The notes beneath the pieces were generated by a model. It saw only the letters and a program-made list of their open reading frames with translations, searched no databases and was not told where the DNA came from. Positions 8,333-19,500 of a DNA stretch of 64,000 nt are shown here, one piece after another. Each line of letters opens with the position of its first letter. Within the stretch, counting starts at the first letter, position 1. Source of the DNA: Scortum barcoo (Eukaryota; Chordata; Actinopteri; Centrarchiformes; Terapontidae); assembly GCA_023238725.1 (NCBI GenBank), contig CM041546.1, positions 9,535,983 to 9,599,982 of the forward strand, written 5' to 3'. Position numbers and translations under genes: made by a program.

Positions 8333-11326
8333 TTAAGAACTAAGGTGTTCTTGTGTTTTTGGCTTAGTGTCTCCAGCCATGATGCGATGAATCCTCCTGC
8401 GGTGATTTTTGAGTGATTTAAGGTTTGGGTACGTACCCTGACAGACATCACAGCGATACGATTCAGATTGTTTGTGAGTAAGCAGGTGCTTCTGCAAACC
8501 GTCCACAGTGCCAAACCAGCGAAGACAAATGGGGCACCGGACAGGCTTGATGGCGGGCTTGCAAGCCCCACTCCTCTGGTGAAATATTAGACTGATTGTG
8601 TTTGGGAAGTCAGAGTTACAGTGGGAACAGTGGTAGGTTTTGGGTGGGTTTGCAGGGGGATTTATTGCCCGTCCACCTTTGCATCGATTCCAGGATAGGT
8701 GCCTTCGAAGTGAACAGCGAGTGGCAAAAGTGTTGCCACATCGTGTGCATACAATCCGTTGCTGTTTTTTTGCCGGGATTGGAAGCTGCTCTGGGCGCGG
8801 CTGGCTCTGTGGTGGCGGATGCACTGGCTGTGATGGCTGCTTCTGGGGTCGCTGTTGTTGAAATCGAAGTAGCAGGGGTTGTGATCGTTGTGGTTGTATT
8901 CCCTTCAGCAGTTGGTGATGAGGATGCATATGGATCTGCAGATGAACTTCGTAGTCTGCCCAGGAATTAACGGTCTCTCCACAAGTTGGACAGGTGTATG
9001 ATTCCTGTGCATGCTTCTGCAAATGCTCCAGGAGAAGCCTTGGCGATGTAAATCCTACCCCACACTCACATGTCACCCTCCGTGGAAGTACAGAGGGCAA
9101 TGACATGATGCCCCACGTGCTTCCATCATCCTCCTGGGTTTGACAGTCCTTTGCACTGCCCGACACGCTCTGCTGCACAGTCCCTGTATCGACATCTGTC
9201 ATTGTTCGTTGCAACTCACACTTCTTTCTGTGAACCATCATGTTATCTTTTCGGTTGAAGGTTTTTCCACAGACAAAACAAGCAAACATTGGTTTAATGG
9301 TATTAGCATTTAGTGGAGTGGCACCCTGGCTACCTACAGTCCCAGGTCCACGTGGCCTAAACCCACACAGCCGTAAATGGCGCCTCAAAGTAGATGCCCG
9401 GCTGTACGTTTTCTGACACCTGTTGCAAGGGTAACGTTTTACACCATCGCTAACAAAAAATCGCAGGCTAGGGGCCGCTGCCTCTGCATGTTCGACTGAC
9501 AAAGATTTTTTGGCCTCTCCGCCATTACCAGCTTTCTCTGTTGAACTAAGCTCCTCCATTTCATCATCCAAGGGCATTGTCCACTGCCCTTCATTGCTTT
9601 CTTCACTATCAACATCTCCTGCATCCCAGCTACTGTTTTCTTGTTCTTCCTGGAGTGAAATCCCACCCAGAGATGGATCCTTGTGCTGCTCCATCATGGA
9701 AGATTTAGGGTAGAATGGTGAGAAGCTTTTTGCTGGACTAGTCCAGGCCAACTGTGAAAATGCCGACTGCTCTGAATTTGGAGAGGTCACTTCTACCTTG
9801 ATACGACCAGTAACTTCAGTGCCCACTGCAATACTCTTGGCAACTGGTGATTCGGCTTGAACCTCTGCATCTGTTTTGGCTTTACTGTTTGATCTCAACA
9901 CTAACATTCTCTGATTGGAGGGATTGGCCTGCCGAGAAAGGGCAGACCCTGGGCCCTGGCACTTGTGCATTTTGAGGTTCCACCTCCGTGCGTAACTGTG
10001 CTTGCACAATGGACAAAAGAAGACTTTTCTTGTATTGTTTAGACTATGGAATGGCACTATTTTTGGGGCATACGGGAACTTGTTCTTAAAAGAACCTGAC
10101 AGCTGTATGGTCTTACTTCCTAACTGAGGACATACGTGATTGTCAGGTAAAGGCATTCGCCCAATGATCAGCTGTTTGCAGCGACGACAACATTTAATCC
10201 TCTCTTTTTTGTGCAAGAAATGGTGCTCTGTGAGTCTGTCCAAGTTTTGAAAGACCCTCCGACAGCGGCCACATTGATATCTTCCATATATACCATTATT
10301 GGCAGGATCCTTGAGCTTTTGACGAGTTTCAAGAACCACAACAGGTGAGAAAGTCTTAGTCAGAGAGACAACCCTCTTTTTACTGGACTCAAGGACTCTG
10401 CTGATGGATGGAGCTTTTGTCTTTATACCAGGCTTTGCAAGCAGCCGCCTCAACTGTGCAATAGAGTGATCGCTGATTGGGGTCACCTCACTTTCTGCTC
10501 TTGGTGTTATGTCAGTAGGGATGACTTCTTGTTTGGGAGTAACTGTGTTATCTTTCAGATCATATCGACCGGGAAAGCGCGTCATGTATGCAGAGGCCAG
10601 CAACTTCATTAGGTTATTTCTGGGTAAACGCTCACCATTTTCATTGCGGAGAACAGAATTAGTTTTGTCTTGGAAATGCACGTCCTCCCCTCTCTCTGGT
10701 ATTTGCTCTTCTGCGGCTGATATGTTCTCAAGGTGTTTCTCACTGTTATCTAGAGGGGGAGTACACTGGCCTTGAGGAGTGGTTACTATGGCAATGCCAT
10801 CCTCCAGGCTTACATTTGCTTTATGGTCTGTTAATGTCGGTAATTCAACAGCTGCAGACCTTGAGGTAGAGGGGCAACTAAGAACCAAACCTGGCTGGGT
10901 AACAGTTGGACTGAATGATACATGCTGGGTGGGAAAGGTTTTATCACATCCTGTCCCACAGAGGACACTACTATTATCCACAGGTGGCAATAGCTGTAGT
11001 TGAGAGACATGTGAACGCTTATGCTCCAGCATAAGACCAAAGTCCTGAAATTCCTCTCCACAATCACAAATATAAAAAGAAGGTGAAGGGCTCCCAGGCA
11101 AGAGTGTGGGTGGACAGGCGTGCTCACTGGATGAGTCCATGCTTGTAAACAATGTTTCATGTGGGCTGGTGTTGATGTTGGGCTGTGGAGGGGTGGAGAC
11201 CTTGGTGAGCTCACTAGCATGGGTTGCCTGATGTACTAGCAAGGAGGCCAATCCAGTGAAGGTGGCTGAACATGCCACACAGCGATACACTTTGGAGGAT
11301 GAAGAACTTCCCTGTAACCCAAGCAT
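8333..11326 (-). CDS. Zinc-finger gene 2 (997-aa multi-C2H2 protein)
   Basis: A single long coding exon. I start at ATG 11324-11326 (MLGLQGSS) because the same frame has a TGA 36 bases upstream and no earlier ATG. The exon begins at 11382 after acceptor GTGTGACTTACAG. Residues: finger 1 at 16-36, a one-residue-gap finger (YICDCGEEF) at 85-106, and an acidic/serine-rich region to about 325. PVVVLET plus the HH finger and C-x2-C-x13-H-x-C finger span 328-399, followed by more C2H2 and C2HC fingers in the C-terminal half. A second C-x-C finger reads VTCECGVGF. A Q/P-rich linker (QPQRSQPLLLRFQQQRPQK) precedes the last group. It is probably a nuclear DNA- or RNA-binding protein paralogous to genes 1 and 3; target unknown. 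A minus-strand AATAAA signal is at 7987-7992. Confidence 0.9.
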   Translation of the reverse strand: MLGLQGSSSSSKVYRCVACSATFTGLASLLVHQATHASELTKVSTPPQPNINTSPHETLFTSMDSSSEHACPPTLLPGSPSPSFYICDCGEEFQDFGLMLEHKRSHVSQLQLLPPVDNSSVLCGTGCDKTFPTQHVSFSPTVTQPGLVLSCPSTSRSAAVELPTLTDHKANVSLEDGIAIVTTPQGQCTPPLDNSEKHLENISAAEEQIPERGEDVHFQDKTNSVLRNENGERLPRNNLMKLLASAYMTRFPGRYDLKDNTVTPKQEVIPTDITPRAESEVTPISDHSIAQLRRLLAKPGIKTKAPSISRVLESSKKRVVSLTKTFSPVVVLETRQKLKDPANNGIYGRYQCGRCRRVFQNLDRLTEHHFLHKKERIKCCRRCKQLIIGRMPLPDNHVCPQLGSKTIQLSGSFKNKFPYAPKIVPFHSLNNTRKVFFCPLCKHSYARRWNLKMHKCQGPGSALSRQANPSNQRMLVLRSNSKAKTDAEVQAESPVAKSIAVGTEVTGRIKVEVTSPNSEQSAFSQLAWTSPAKSFSPFYPKSSMMEQHKDPSLGGISLQEEQENSSWDAGDVDSEESNEGQWTMPLDDEMEELSSTEKAGNGGEAKKSLSVEHAEAAAPSLRFFVSDGVKRYPCNRCQKTYSRASTLRRHLRLCGFRPRGPGTVGSQGATPLNANTIKPMFACFVCGKTFNRKDNMMVHRKKCELQRTMTDVDTGTVQQSVSGSAKDCQTQEDDGSTWGIMSLPSVLPRRVTCECGVGFTSPRLLLEHLQKHAQESYTCPTCGETVNSWADYEVHLQIHMHPHHQLLKGIQPQRSQPLLLRFQQQRPQKQPSQPVHPPPQSQPRPEQLPIPAKKQQRIVCTRCGNTFATRCSLRRHLSWNRCKGGRAINPPANPPKTYHCSHCNSDFPNTISLIFHQRSGACKPAIKPVRCPICLRWFGTVDGLQKHLLTHKQSESYRCDVCQGTYPNLKSLKNHRRRIHRIMAGDTKPKTQEHLSS

Positions 11327-11382
11327 CTTGGCAGCCAAACGTACAAGGCAATCCAGGTGTTGTGGTCATGCAAGGAGGTTTC

Positions 11383-13408
11383 CTGTAAGTCACACACAAG
11401 ATACACAAAACAATGAGACTAAGTAAAAATGGACAATCATAACTTGGACAATCATTATTTGCAGAAATACAAATTTTCAACTCTAATAATTTTCTAAAGG
11501 ATTAAACTGTATATGCCTTAAAGATTTTTTTCGTATTCATTTCACTGTTAAATGTGGTAACTCAGTCAAACCATGGTTTCATGTATACTGATGCAAAACA
11601 AAAAAGCAATCGCAAGGAAACACATGTGTTCTTCACAGAACATTGCCAGTTGTATGAAACTATATGAAAAGCAGTTTAGTGTAGTGAAATTACAATCTAT
11701 CATGCACACAAAACATTGTTAGGAGGGTTTTTAGCCAACATGGCCCAGCGGAAACAATGCCAACTCCACAGAGCACCTGAGGGATGCCCTGGATTGCAAC
11801 ATGAAGAGCCAAAGCCCAGCTTGCTCGTGGTTAGCTAATCAATCTGGTCTTTTTGCAGAAGTGGGATCACATCCCACAGCTGCAGATTTACGCCAATTAA
11901 CACTTGCTTTGTACAGCATGCTTTAGCCTCACCACTATCATGTGCATTTCCATTTGTCCTCACAGCAGGGAAAAATAATGCCTGTGTTACAGTGATCTTG
12001 GATCTGAGCAGGGCCAAACCATGACAAATCTTAAAAGAGCTGTTTTGCTGAACCAAAACCACAGGATAAACAGGTGTGATCATGAAAGAAACATAATTTG
12101 TCCATGTAACAACACGTCAATGTAACACATGAGTATATCTAGGTCTGAATAAAGTAACAAATCAAACCTTTTTATAAAGAGTATTTATGATTTCACCATT
12201 TCTGATTCCAATATAGCTGTTATTTTGCTCCTAATAGCAGACATACTGTAAAAGCAAGTTAACTGGGTGGAAACTCTTTTTGCAATCTGGGAAAACGTCA
12301 AACCTCCAACATGCTATAAAGGCAGAAACTAAAATATTAGCTGCATTTAAAAAAGTCCCAAGATTCAAAATCCAAGTACCATGAAAAGTCCACATTACAC
12401 TAAATTAGCCATATTAGGACCAAACAGGAAGGATAATCAGGTTTGTCAGTGGTAAGCTCACTCCTCCTGTGTCTACTGTTTGCATCACTTCAAGATGCTA
12501 AACAATTGGCACTGGTTTAAAGAGTAATGTAAATGATCTGTTGCACTCATCTCAATCCCAATGGTTAAATTTTGACTGTTTCAACATGATCATATTCACC
12601 TGTCACTAATGATTAGGCTGAATGCGCATACATATTAGTTATTCACAGGCTTTCATTAACTGGTTAGTGTCCAACTTCTACAGACATACTGAACAGAAAC
12701 AACTGGACTGATTTTTTTTAATGACAGTCTGTTTTGAGTTCTGCCCTTCTTAAAGATGTCAGCTGTTAATTTGGATAATGTTTATCTCTTCATTATTTAT
12801 TAACCTAAACTTGTTGTCTTACTGGTATAAAAAAAAGAAACAAAAAAACAGGAGCATGGCATAGAGTTGACCCCATAAATCTGAACATCTTAACCTTGCA
12901 GCCTTATTGGCGCTTTGCATTACCAGATCATGCAAATGGCATAGAGTTCAACCGCAAGTCAGTGAGTGGACCTAAACACACCAAGCTAACAAGAGACCTC
13001 TGCAAACGAAACAAACAAACCAACAAAGTCACCATACTAAATACTGGGGCTACGTTAGCTTGCTAATGCTGCTAACGACCATAGGGATTTTTGTTTTACT
13101 CACAATGCAAACACTTAACACCCTTTTTTAAATACAATCTGCAGGCTAACGAGCTTCACATGTGCACTACTCGTCTGCAGCTGTTTGCATCCGATCCCAG
13201 CTCGCAGAAATTCAGCAGGACATTCAGATATCTTAGAGGGGCTGCTAGTGAGGAGCTAGCCAGGGCGGGAGGTGGCTGGCCACGGTGCTGAAGGAGAAGG
13301 CCGGAGGAGGAGATATACCTGAAAGCTACAACGAGCAGGCCACCATGACCCCGGTGCATGCAGCAGATCCTGCACAATACCCGGGCGCGCTGGTGTCCTC
13401 GTACTCAC
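11383..13408 (-). other. Intron 1 of zinc-finger gene 2
   Basis: This lies between acceptor GTGACTTACAG (exon starts 11382) and donor CGCG|GTGAGTACG (exon ends 13409). A second possible donor (CATT|GTGAGTAAA) lies near 13100, so a second 5' exon is possible. No coding sequence or clear transposon is seen. Confidence 0.5.
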
Positions 13409-13720
13409 CGCGAGCAGGAGCCCCTCAGAGTGGAGCTTCAAAGCGGGCTGGACGAGAGGAGGAGAGGGGACGGCTCGGCGGACGTCTGTGCACGGCCATG
13501 TCCACCGATTCGCATGGAGAACTGGGAAGGAGAGCGGCGGCGGTGGTTTATGAGGGGCGGAGAAAGGGAGAGGGGGGGGTCCGCTCGGCCCTGTGGCGGA
13601 CAAATGTGATGCTTTGCCAGGGTGGAGGAAAAGCACTGAGCTGAAGGAGGCAGCTGCTGCAGGCGCGGAGCGGAAAGACACAGGGCTCAGCACGGCGCAT
13701 GCGCACTTGTCATGCCCACC
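13409..13720 (-). promoter_or_regulatory. CpG-island promoter and leader exon of zinc-finger gene 2
   Basis: Strongly GC- and CpG-rich. A perfect NRF1-type palindrome GCGCATGCGC sits at 13695-13704. Downstream on the minus strand the leader ends in a strong GTGAGTAC donor (13401-13408). This is typical of a TATA-less vertebrate promoter. GC-rich open frames here on both strands are composition artefacts. Confidence 0.6.
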
Positions 13721-13829
13721 CCCTCTGGGAAACGCGATGCGACGCTGCGGCCACTGACGAAACTGCAGGTTACCAGCTAAAAAGGTGCATTTAAAGAAAA
13801 CTCTTAGGAAAACTGTTGCTTCTGTAATG

Positions 13830-14180
13830 GATGTGCAGAAACATGTCGGCCATTTATTTTGGCACTGCCCAGGTGTGAATGGGGTTATGGCAAAAACTAT
13901 TTATTTATGAACATATTATTGACTTTGGATTAATCTATTGTTTGGTCTCTTGGGCAATGATACACTGAAAAACACATACACTATTAATCTTATTACAATG
14001 GCCCAATTTTATATTCATAAATGTAAATTTACATGTAAGAAACCATGCCTGACTCCTTTTAACAAAGAGTTAAAAGTTGAAACAATACATTATTTCAATT
14101 CAAGCTTTCCCCATGTTAAAGATACACTTGTTTTATTTGATCATTTGTTCTTGTTATGCACTCATACATGTTAATGATTA
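13830..14180 (+). mobile_element. L1-like LINE 3' fragment
   Basis: The translation contains HLFWHCPG, the conserved zinc-knuckle end of fish L1-type ORF2. It is followed after a stop by a frame with LLFGLLGNDTLKN and QFYIHKCKF, matching the usual C terminus. No upstream RT is present, so it is a 5'-truncated insertion. It is non-functional. Confidence 0.7.
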
Positions 14181-16529
14181 AAGTAAAACATTAGCCAGGT
14201 AATTCTTTAACTATTAATCTGGGTGTGTTCAAAGGTCTTTTTTTGTTCACTTATTTTACATTTTAACTATTACAGTAGTCAGTAATTTCCTCAGGACAAC
14301 GCTGTTGCAGTTGCTGCTGAAGAATGTTAATTCATAAACAGAACATATGAGCACATATGACTGAACTGCTTCTTACCTGGTATGCAGTAGTTGCAATGAA
14401 GTGCTGCTGGGGAGAAGCAAGACTGCAATTTCTGTCTTCTTTCTCTCTATCTAATGTGCCACAGAAATTGTGTTCTACTTGATTTGGTGAGGGCTGAGCC
14501 ACTTGCCCAAGTGGTCAAGTGCTTGGGCCCCAGTCAGACCGAATAACTTTTTTAAGCATGTACATTTCAGCATAAAGCGATGACATACTTCTATTAGTTG
14601 TTTTTTTTTTTTTTAAATGTACTTAAATTTTCTATTTGCAATGAAACCCACCAAAAAGATAAGCTTAGACCATGACCATGGGTATTTTAACCATTAAATC
14701 AACTCTCAAGTGGCATACAGTCAAATATGTAAGTATAAGTAAAGCAAATAAATATTTTGGACAAAATGAAGACAGAACACCAATTTGAGGCAGACACACT
14801 ATTGACAACACCCTTCTATTTTCTGCATCTGCTTATTCTGTTCAGGATCAAAGGACCTAATGCCTAAACTGGTATATATACCTGCTTATTCACAGGGTTA
14901 ATATACACAGACGACTGCAGTTTAGCTTTAAGTTTGCCTAGCGTTCATGTCCTTGGACTGTGAAAGCAAACCTACAAGATACAGAAAGAGCATGCAACTC
15001 CCCACAGAGATACCCCGCAGGTCCTTTGAACATTTGTAGTTTCTAGTAAAAGCAAACAATCACATCTTGGCACACTACATGCTGAAAGCTATTACTTCAA
15101 TGTTTAGTTAGTTAAGTGTAAGCCGATTTTTATCACTTGTAATTACCACACAAATGATCTCAGATTCAAGATAATCACTACATGTCACACAGCTGATGTA
15201 CATTTTTCTATTGTATATATTTTATTGTATATGTTAGTTGTATAATACTTCGTTTATATTTATAGTTTATTTTATTTGTATAACTTATATTTTAAGGTAT
15301 CACTTATTTTATTACTCTAGTTTATTATTTATTTTAAACTTTATTTTATATTTTTATTTCTTAATCTATTTTTTTCTTGTTGAGTATCTTGTTATTTTTG
15401 TTTTTTTTTTTAGCACCGTTTGGGGAGCCTGGGATTTAAGAATTTAATTACCAATGATTGCTTATGTAAATTGTTGTGTAATGACAATGAATTCTTGAAA
15501 TCTTGAAACCTGAAATAAAGTGTCTTATCTGTTTTTCTGTGTGGCAGTAGTATTTTCTTTATAAAATGATATTAGTATATTAAACTGATTTTTATTCCTG
15601 AATAACCTCTTAACTTTCTCTTCTTTAGGTCAGTGATTTTAAGTGATGTACCTTCAGCTATCTTGAGTCACCCACAAAATCATGTTAAGTCTAATTTGGG
15701 TTGGTGGAACTTGAATCAACTACTTTGGTTAAATGAAGATAGGTATTTAATTACAAGCAAACGTTTTCTTAGCTTGCTGTATGTTCACCAAAGGTACACA
15801 AAAATATAAACAAGACATGCACTCAGATTTTCTGGTTGACTTTACTCCTTAATTGAATGTATCAACTCATATTTCTTAAGAAAGTAACATCCTTGGGTTA
15901 TGAAAAGAATTCAGTTAATTTAGATCATCTCTCGAATGTCTGTACAAGATACTCATCAATATAAAAATGCAACCCATCATAAACACAGGGAAATTTTAAA
16001 CTCAACATTACAAAATTACCTATAGTACATCATAGAAAATACTAAGAGTAAAATGCCCAGTCGAAACTATCTTACATATTGTCAACAAAACTGACTAAAA
16101 CAACTTCAAAATAAATGTCAAACATCAAAAATGATCAAGTTTGATTAAAAAAATTCTAACCTTTATCCAAAACTTTTCATAAACATCTTATCCCATCATG
16201 CTTTGTCTGTATTTGTCCCACAGAATATTAAACAGCTTTGCACAATTTTGACATAGATTTACAAATGCTGTCAAGAAACTATGTGGTTCATTTCCATTTA
16301 TACAAATTCCAATATAACGACTAAAAATATATACAGTGTAAATATAAACTCAAATAAACATGGCCTTGTCATAGTGACATGACAGTTTAAACATTACAAC
16401 AAGGGCCAAAAATACAAACTAGATCTGAATTGTGATTACAAGTGGAGGTACACAGTCAGATGTAAGGCATGAGAGGGATTTCAAGTTACTGTGGTTACAG
16501 TTATTCAAAGGGATCACATGTAATAACCA
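14181..16529. other. Intergenic and 3' UTR of zinc-finger gene 3
   Basis: AT-rich, with no gene recognised. The part adjoining 16529 is the likely 3' UTR of gene 3. A minus-strand polyadenylation-like TTTATT lies near 15592. It contains the LINE tail listed at 15190-15530. Confidence 0.4.
15190..15530 (+). mobile_element. LINE 3' UTR tail, probably L2-like
   Basis: A T/A-rich stretch with TTTATTTT runs ends in AATGACAATGAATTCTTGAAATCTTGAAA, matching common teleost LINE termini. No coding part is left. Family is a tentative call from memory. Confidence 0.4.
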
Positions 16530-19500
16530 TTACAGAGAGGACCCAGCATGAGTCTGTTGATGCTCCTCCAGTAAGTGAGGGAAAGCGAAAGCTTTGTCAC
16601 ATTCGGTGCATTCATATACAACTTCTCCGACATGACTTTCTTGGTGCTGCTTAAGGAGAGACCAGTGACTGAATGACTTATAGCACATATCACAGCGGTA
16701 CTCTCCAACTTCTTTTTCAGCATGCAATCTCATATGCAAAGACAGATCTTGTGCTGTGTTGAATTCAGTGCTGCACCGGGTGCATTTGAACTTGGTTGCT
16801 GTCGACTGAGCTGTGTTTTGAGCAGCAGATTTTAGAAGATGCCTTCGCTCGTGCTCTCTAAGGTACCGCCTCAGGGCAAATGTTTTCCCGCAAAGCTCAC
16901 ATTTGAATGGCTTCTCATTTGGGTGTTGTTTATTTTGATGCTCCAAGAAACCACTTTTTGAAGAGAACTGCATTGAGCAAAGAGGGCAATGGTACAAGTC
17001 CTCTCCAGTAACATCGATCTCCTCCTCATCTCCTGCTGCTTGTTGAGAAGTTGGAGGGGATGTCTTATCTGATGGGTTTGAGTGTTCACTCTCCATTATT
17101 GTGTGTTGACGGGAACAGTGGTGCTGGCGGAAAGCATCACTTCCCAAAAAACTCTGGCCGCACTCTGTGCATTCAAATTCAGTTGCTGATGTCAAATGAT
17201 AGCGTTCATGCTCTTTAAGTTTATTTCCAGAGGAAAATGTCAGTTTACAAGTTTTGCATTCAAATGCACCATCAGGATGCATGGGAAAATGACACATCAA
17301 TTCAGTGGCACTAGCAAAACACTGATGGCAAACTGGGCATATGAAGCTGTGTGAAAGATCTCCCTTATGTTTCAGAGTATCAGCATGGTGCTTCAGATGG
17401 CTGAGGAAGTCCTGAGAGGAGGAAAAGCTATTGTTGCATTCATTACATGTATACTCACTACTAGACCATGATAGATGATGGGTGGTCCTGTGCTTTTTCA
17501 GGTGAGATGCATGTAGAAAATGTTTATCGCAGTCTGAACAGGGGTATGGTCGCTCTTTAGCTGCCATGCAACCATGCTCTGAGAGCTCCTCCGGGTCTTT
17601 GAAACGCTCACTACAAACACCACAGCGATATTTAAGTTCTTTGTTGAATACTGATGAGCTTTTAAAAAGTGAAGCAGACTTTATATGTCTTTCACTTGAA
17701 TTTGAAGGTGGAAAGTGTTCATCTGACTTAGAGTGGCTTTTCCGATGCTCAGCTCTGCTAGTCTTGGACTGAAACATGCGATTGCATATATCACATGGGA
17801 AGTTCTCTTCACGATGGGTGGACATGTGCTCTGCCAACTGTGAAGGTCCTGTGAAACTGAGGTGGCACTTGGAACAACGGTATGGACGGCTCTTTCCATG
17901 AGTATGCTTGTGTTTACGCAGTGCAAAGAGTGAGACAAAACCTCTGCCGCATGCCTGACACTGAAATTCAGACTTGTGCATTCGCTGATGCTGCTGCAGC
18001 TGGGATGCCTGGAAAAAACACTTGCCACATTCTGAACATTCATGTGGTTTTTCACCCAGGTGACACCTCTGATGATCCTCAAGACTTTCTGATGTTGGGA
18101 ATGTCTTTCCACACACATGGCATGGGAAGTATGGTGCAGAGTCCGAATCACTGTCCTCACTGCCATTATTTTCATCCTCCCCACTTTCACCAGTTGTACT
18201 GACTTGACTGCTGGATTGCTGTTCAGTGCTGCTCTTTTCCTGTACAGTATTTCCTTGTTCCTTCTGCTCTTTTTGATGCCATTTTTTTATGTGTCTTGCA
18301 AGTGACTTTTTGACTGAATAGGACTTGTTACAGAAACGACAAGTAAAAGCATCATCTGGGTGGTCTTCACCGTAATGATTGCATAAAGATGGCCTTGTCC
18401 AAAACCTTTGATTACACAGTTTGCATGCAAATGGTCTATTTGGGTCATGTAAAGTTCTGTGGATTTCAAGTTCAGATAAGGTGTGAACCACCTTGGAGCA
18501 GTCAGGGCAAGAAAATGTCTTATTCATTCCATGCATCCGCATGTGTTTTTCAAGATGTCCTTGACTAGTGCACACCCGCCCACACCTAGTACATGTATTG
18601 CGCTTTTTCTCTTGTTCCTCTCTTCCATGGTCTTCAAGGTGGCTAATGAGCATTAGGCCGTCGGTGAAGCTCTTATCACATTCTGAACATTGGTACTGAA
18701 CAGCTTTCTTTTCTTTGCTTGAGTTGCTTTGCTCCTGATTTTCTTCTGAATTTTGAGGGGATTCATCAATAACATCCTCTTTGCAAGAAAAGTTGGTCTG
18801 CAAAACCCCAGTGCCAGTTGTTTCCGACCCTTCTTTGAACACTAAAACAGCGTCATTCAGTGCAAAATCAATCTCAGCTTTCAAAGGGACTTCCATCTGT
18901 TTTCTTGGATTTCGTTCTGCAAGACATCCAAATCTACATTTCCTGTAGTGATTACGAAGAAGATTTTTATTCCAGAACCCTTTCTTGCATGTTTTACAGT
19001 TAAAAGGATGCTCCACTGCATGTACACGTTGATGACCAGTTAGTCCAGCTTTGGTTATAAAGGACATATTGCACACTGGGCAGAAAAAAGGTTTGGAGAC
19101 CTCCCTGTCAAGAGATGGATCAAGTTTACAGATTAAATTAGCACCATTACTGAGCCGTTCATCACAACTCTCATCCAAAGGCTCTTCTTTGATGTTTGGT
19201 ATATTTGACAGATGGTGTTGTAGGGGAGCAGTAGACACTGGTGGAACCATTGTTTCCATCTTGTGTGCATTTAAGAAATGCTCTTGGAGCTGTGAAAACA
19301 GCAAAAAACGTGAACTACAGTATGCACAAGAAAAGCCTTTTGGTGGGCTTTGGGAGGTTGACTGTTGGCTTTGGCCAACTGTTGACTTTGATGAGCTTGG
19401 TGAGCAGCTTTTTTTGTGATTTTCAATCTGGACTTGAGGGATAAATCCTCCACATTTATCACAAAGCACTTTATTTTGCTCTGGTTTCTTGGTACACTTT

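Noticed and set aside
13256..13693. Long overlapping open frames on both strands
   Set aside because: They lie in the CpG island and are explained by GC-rich composition lacking stops. No domain is seen, and strong splice and promoter signals fit a leader exon better.
17681..18190. 169-aa frame inside gene 3
   Set aside because: It is an out-of-frame shadow of the finger array. Its Cys/His content comes from the overlapping real frame.
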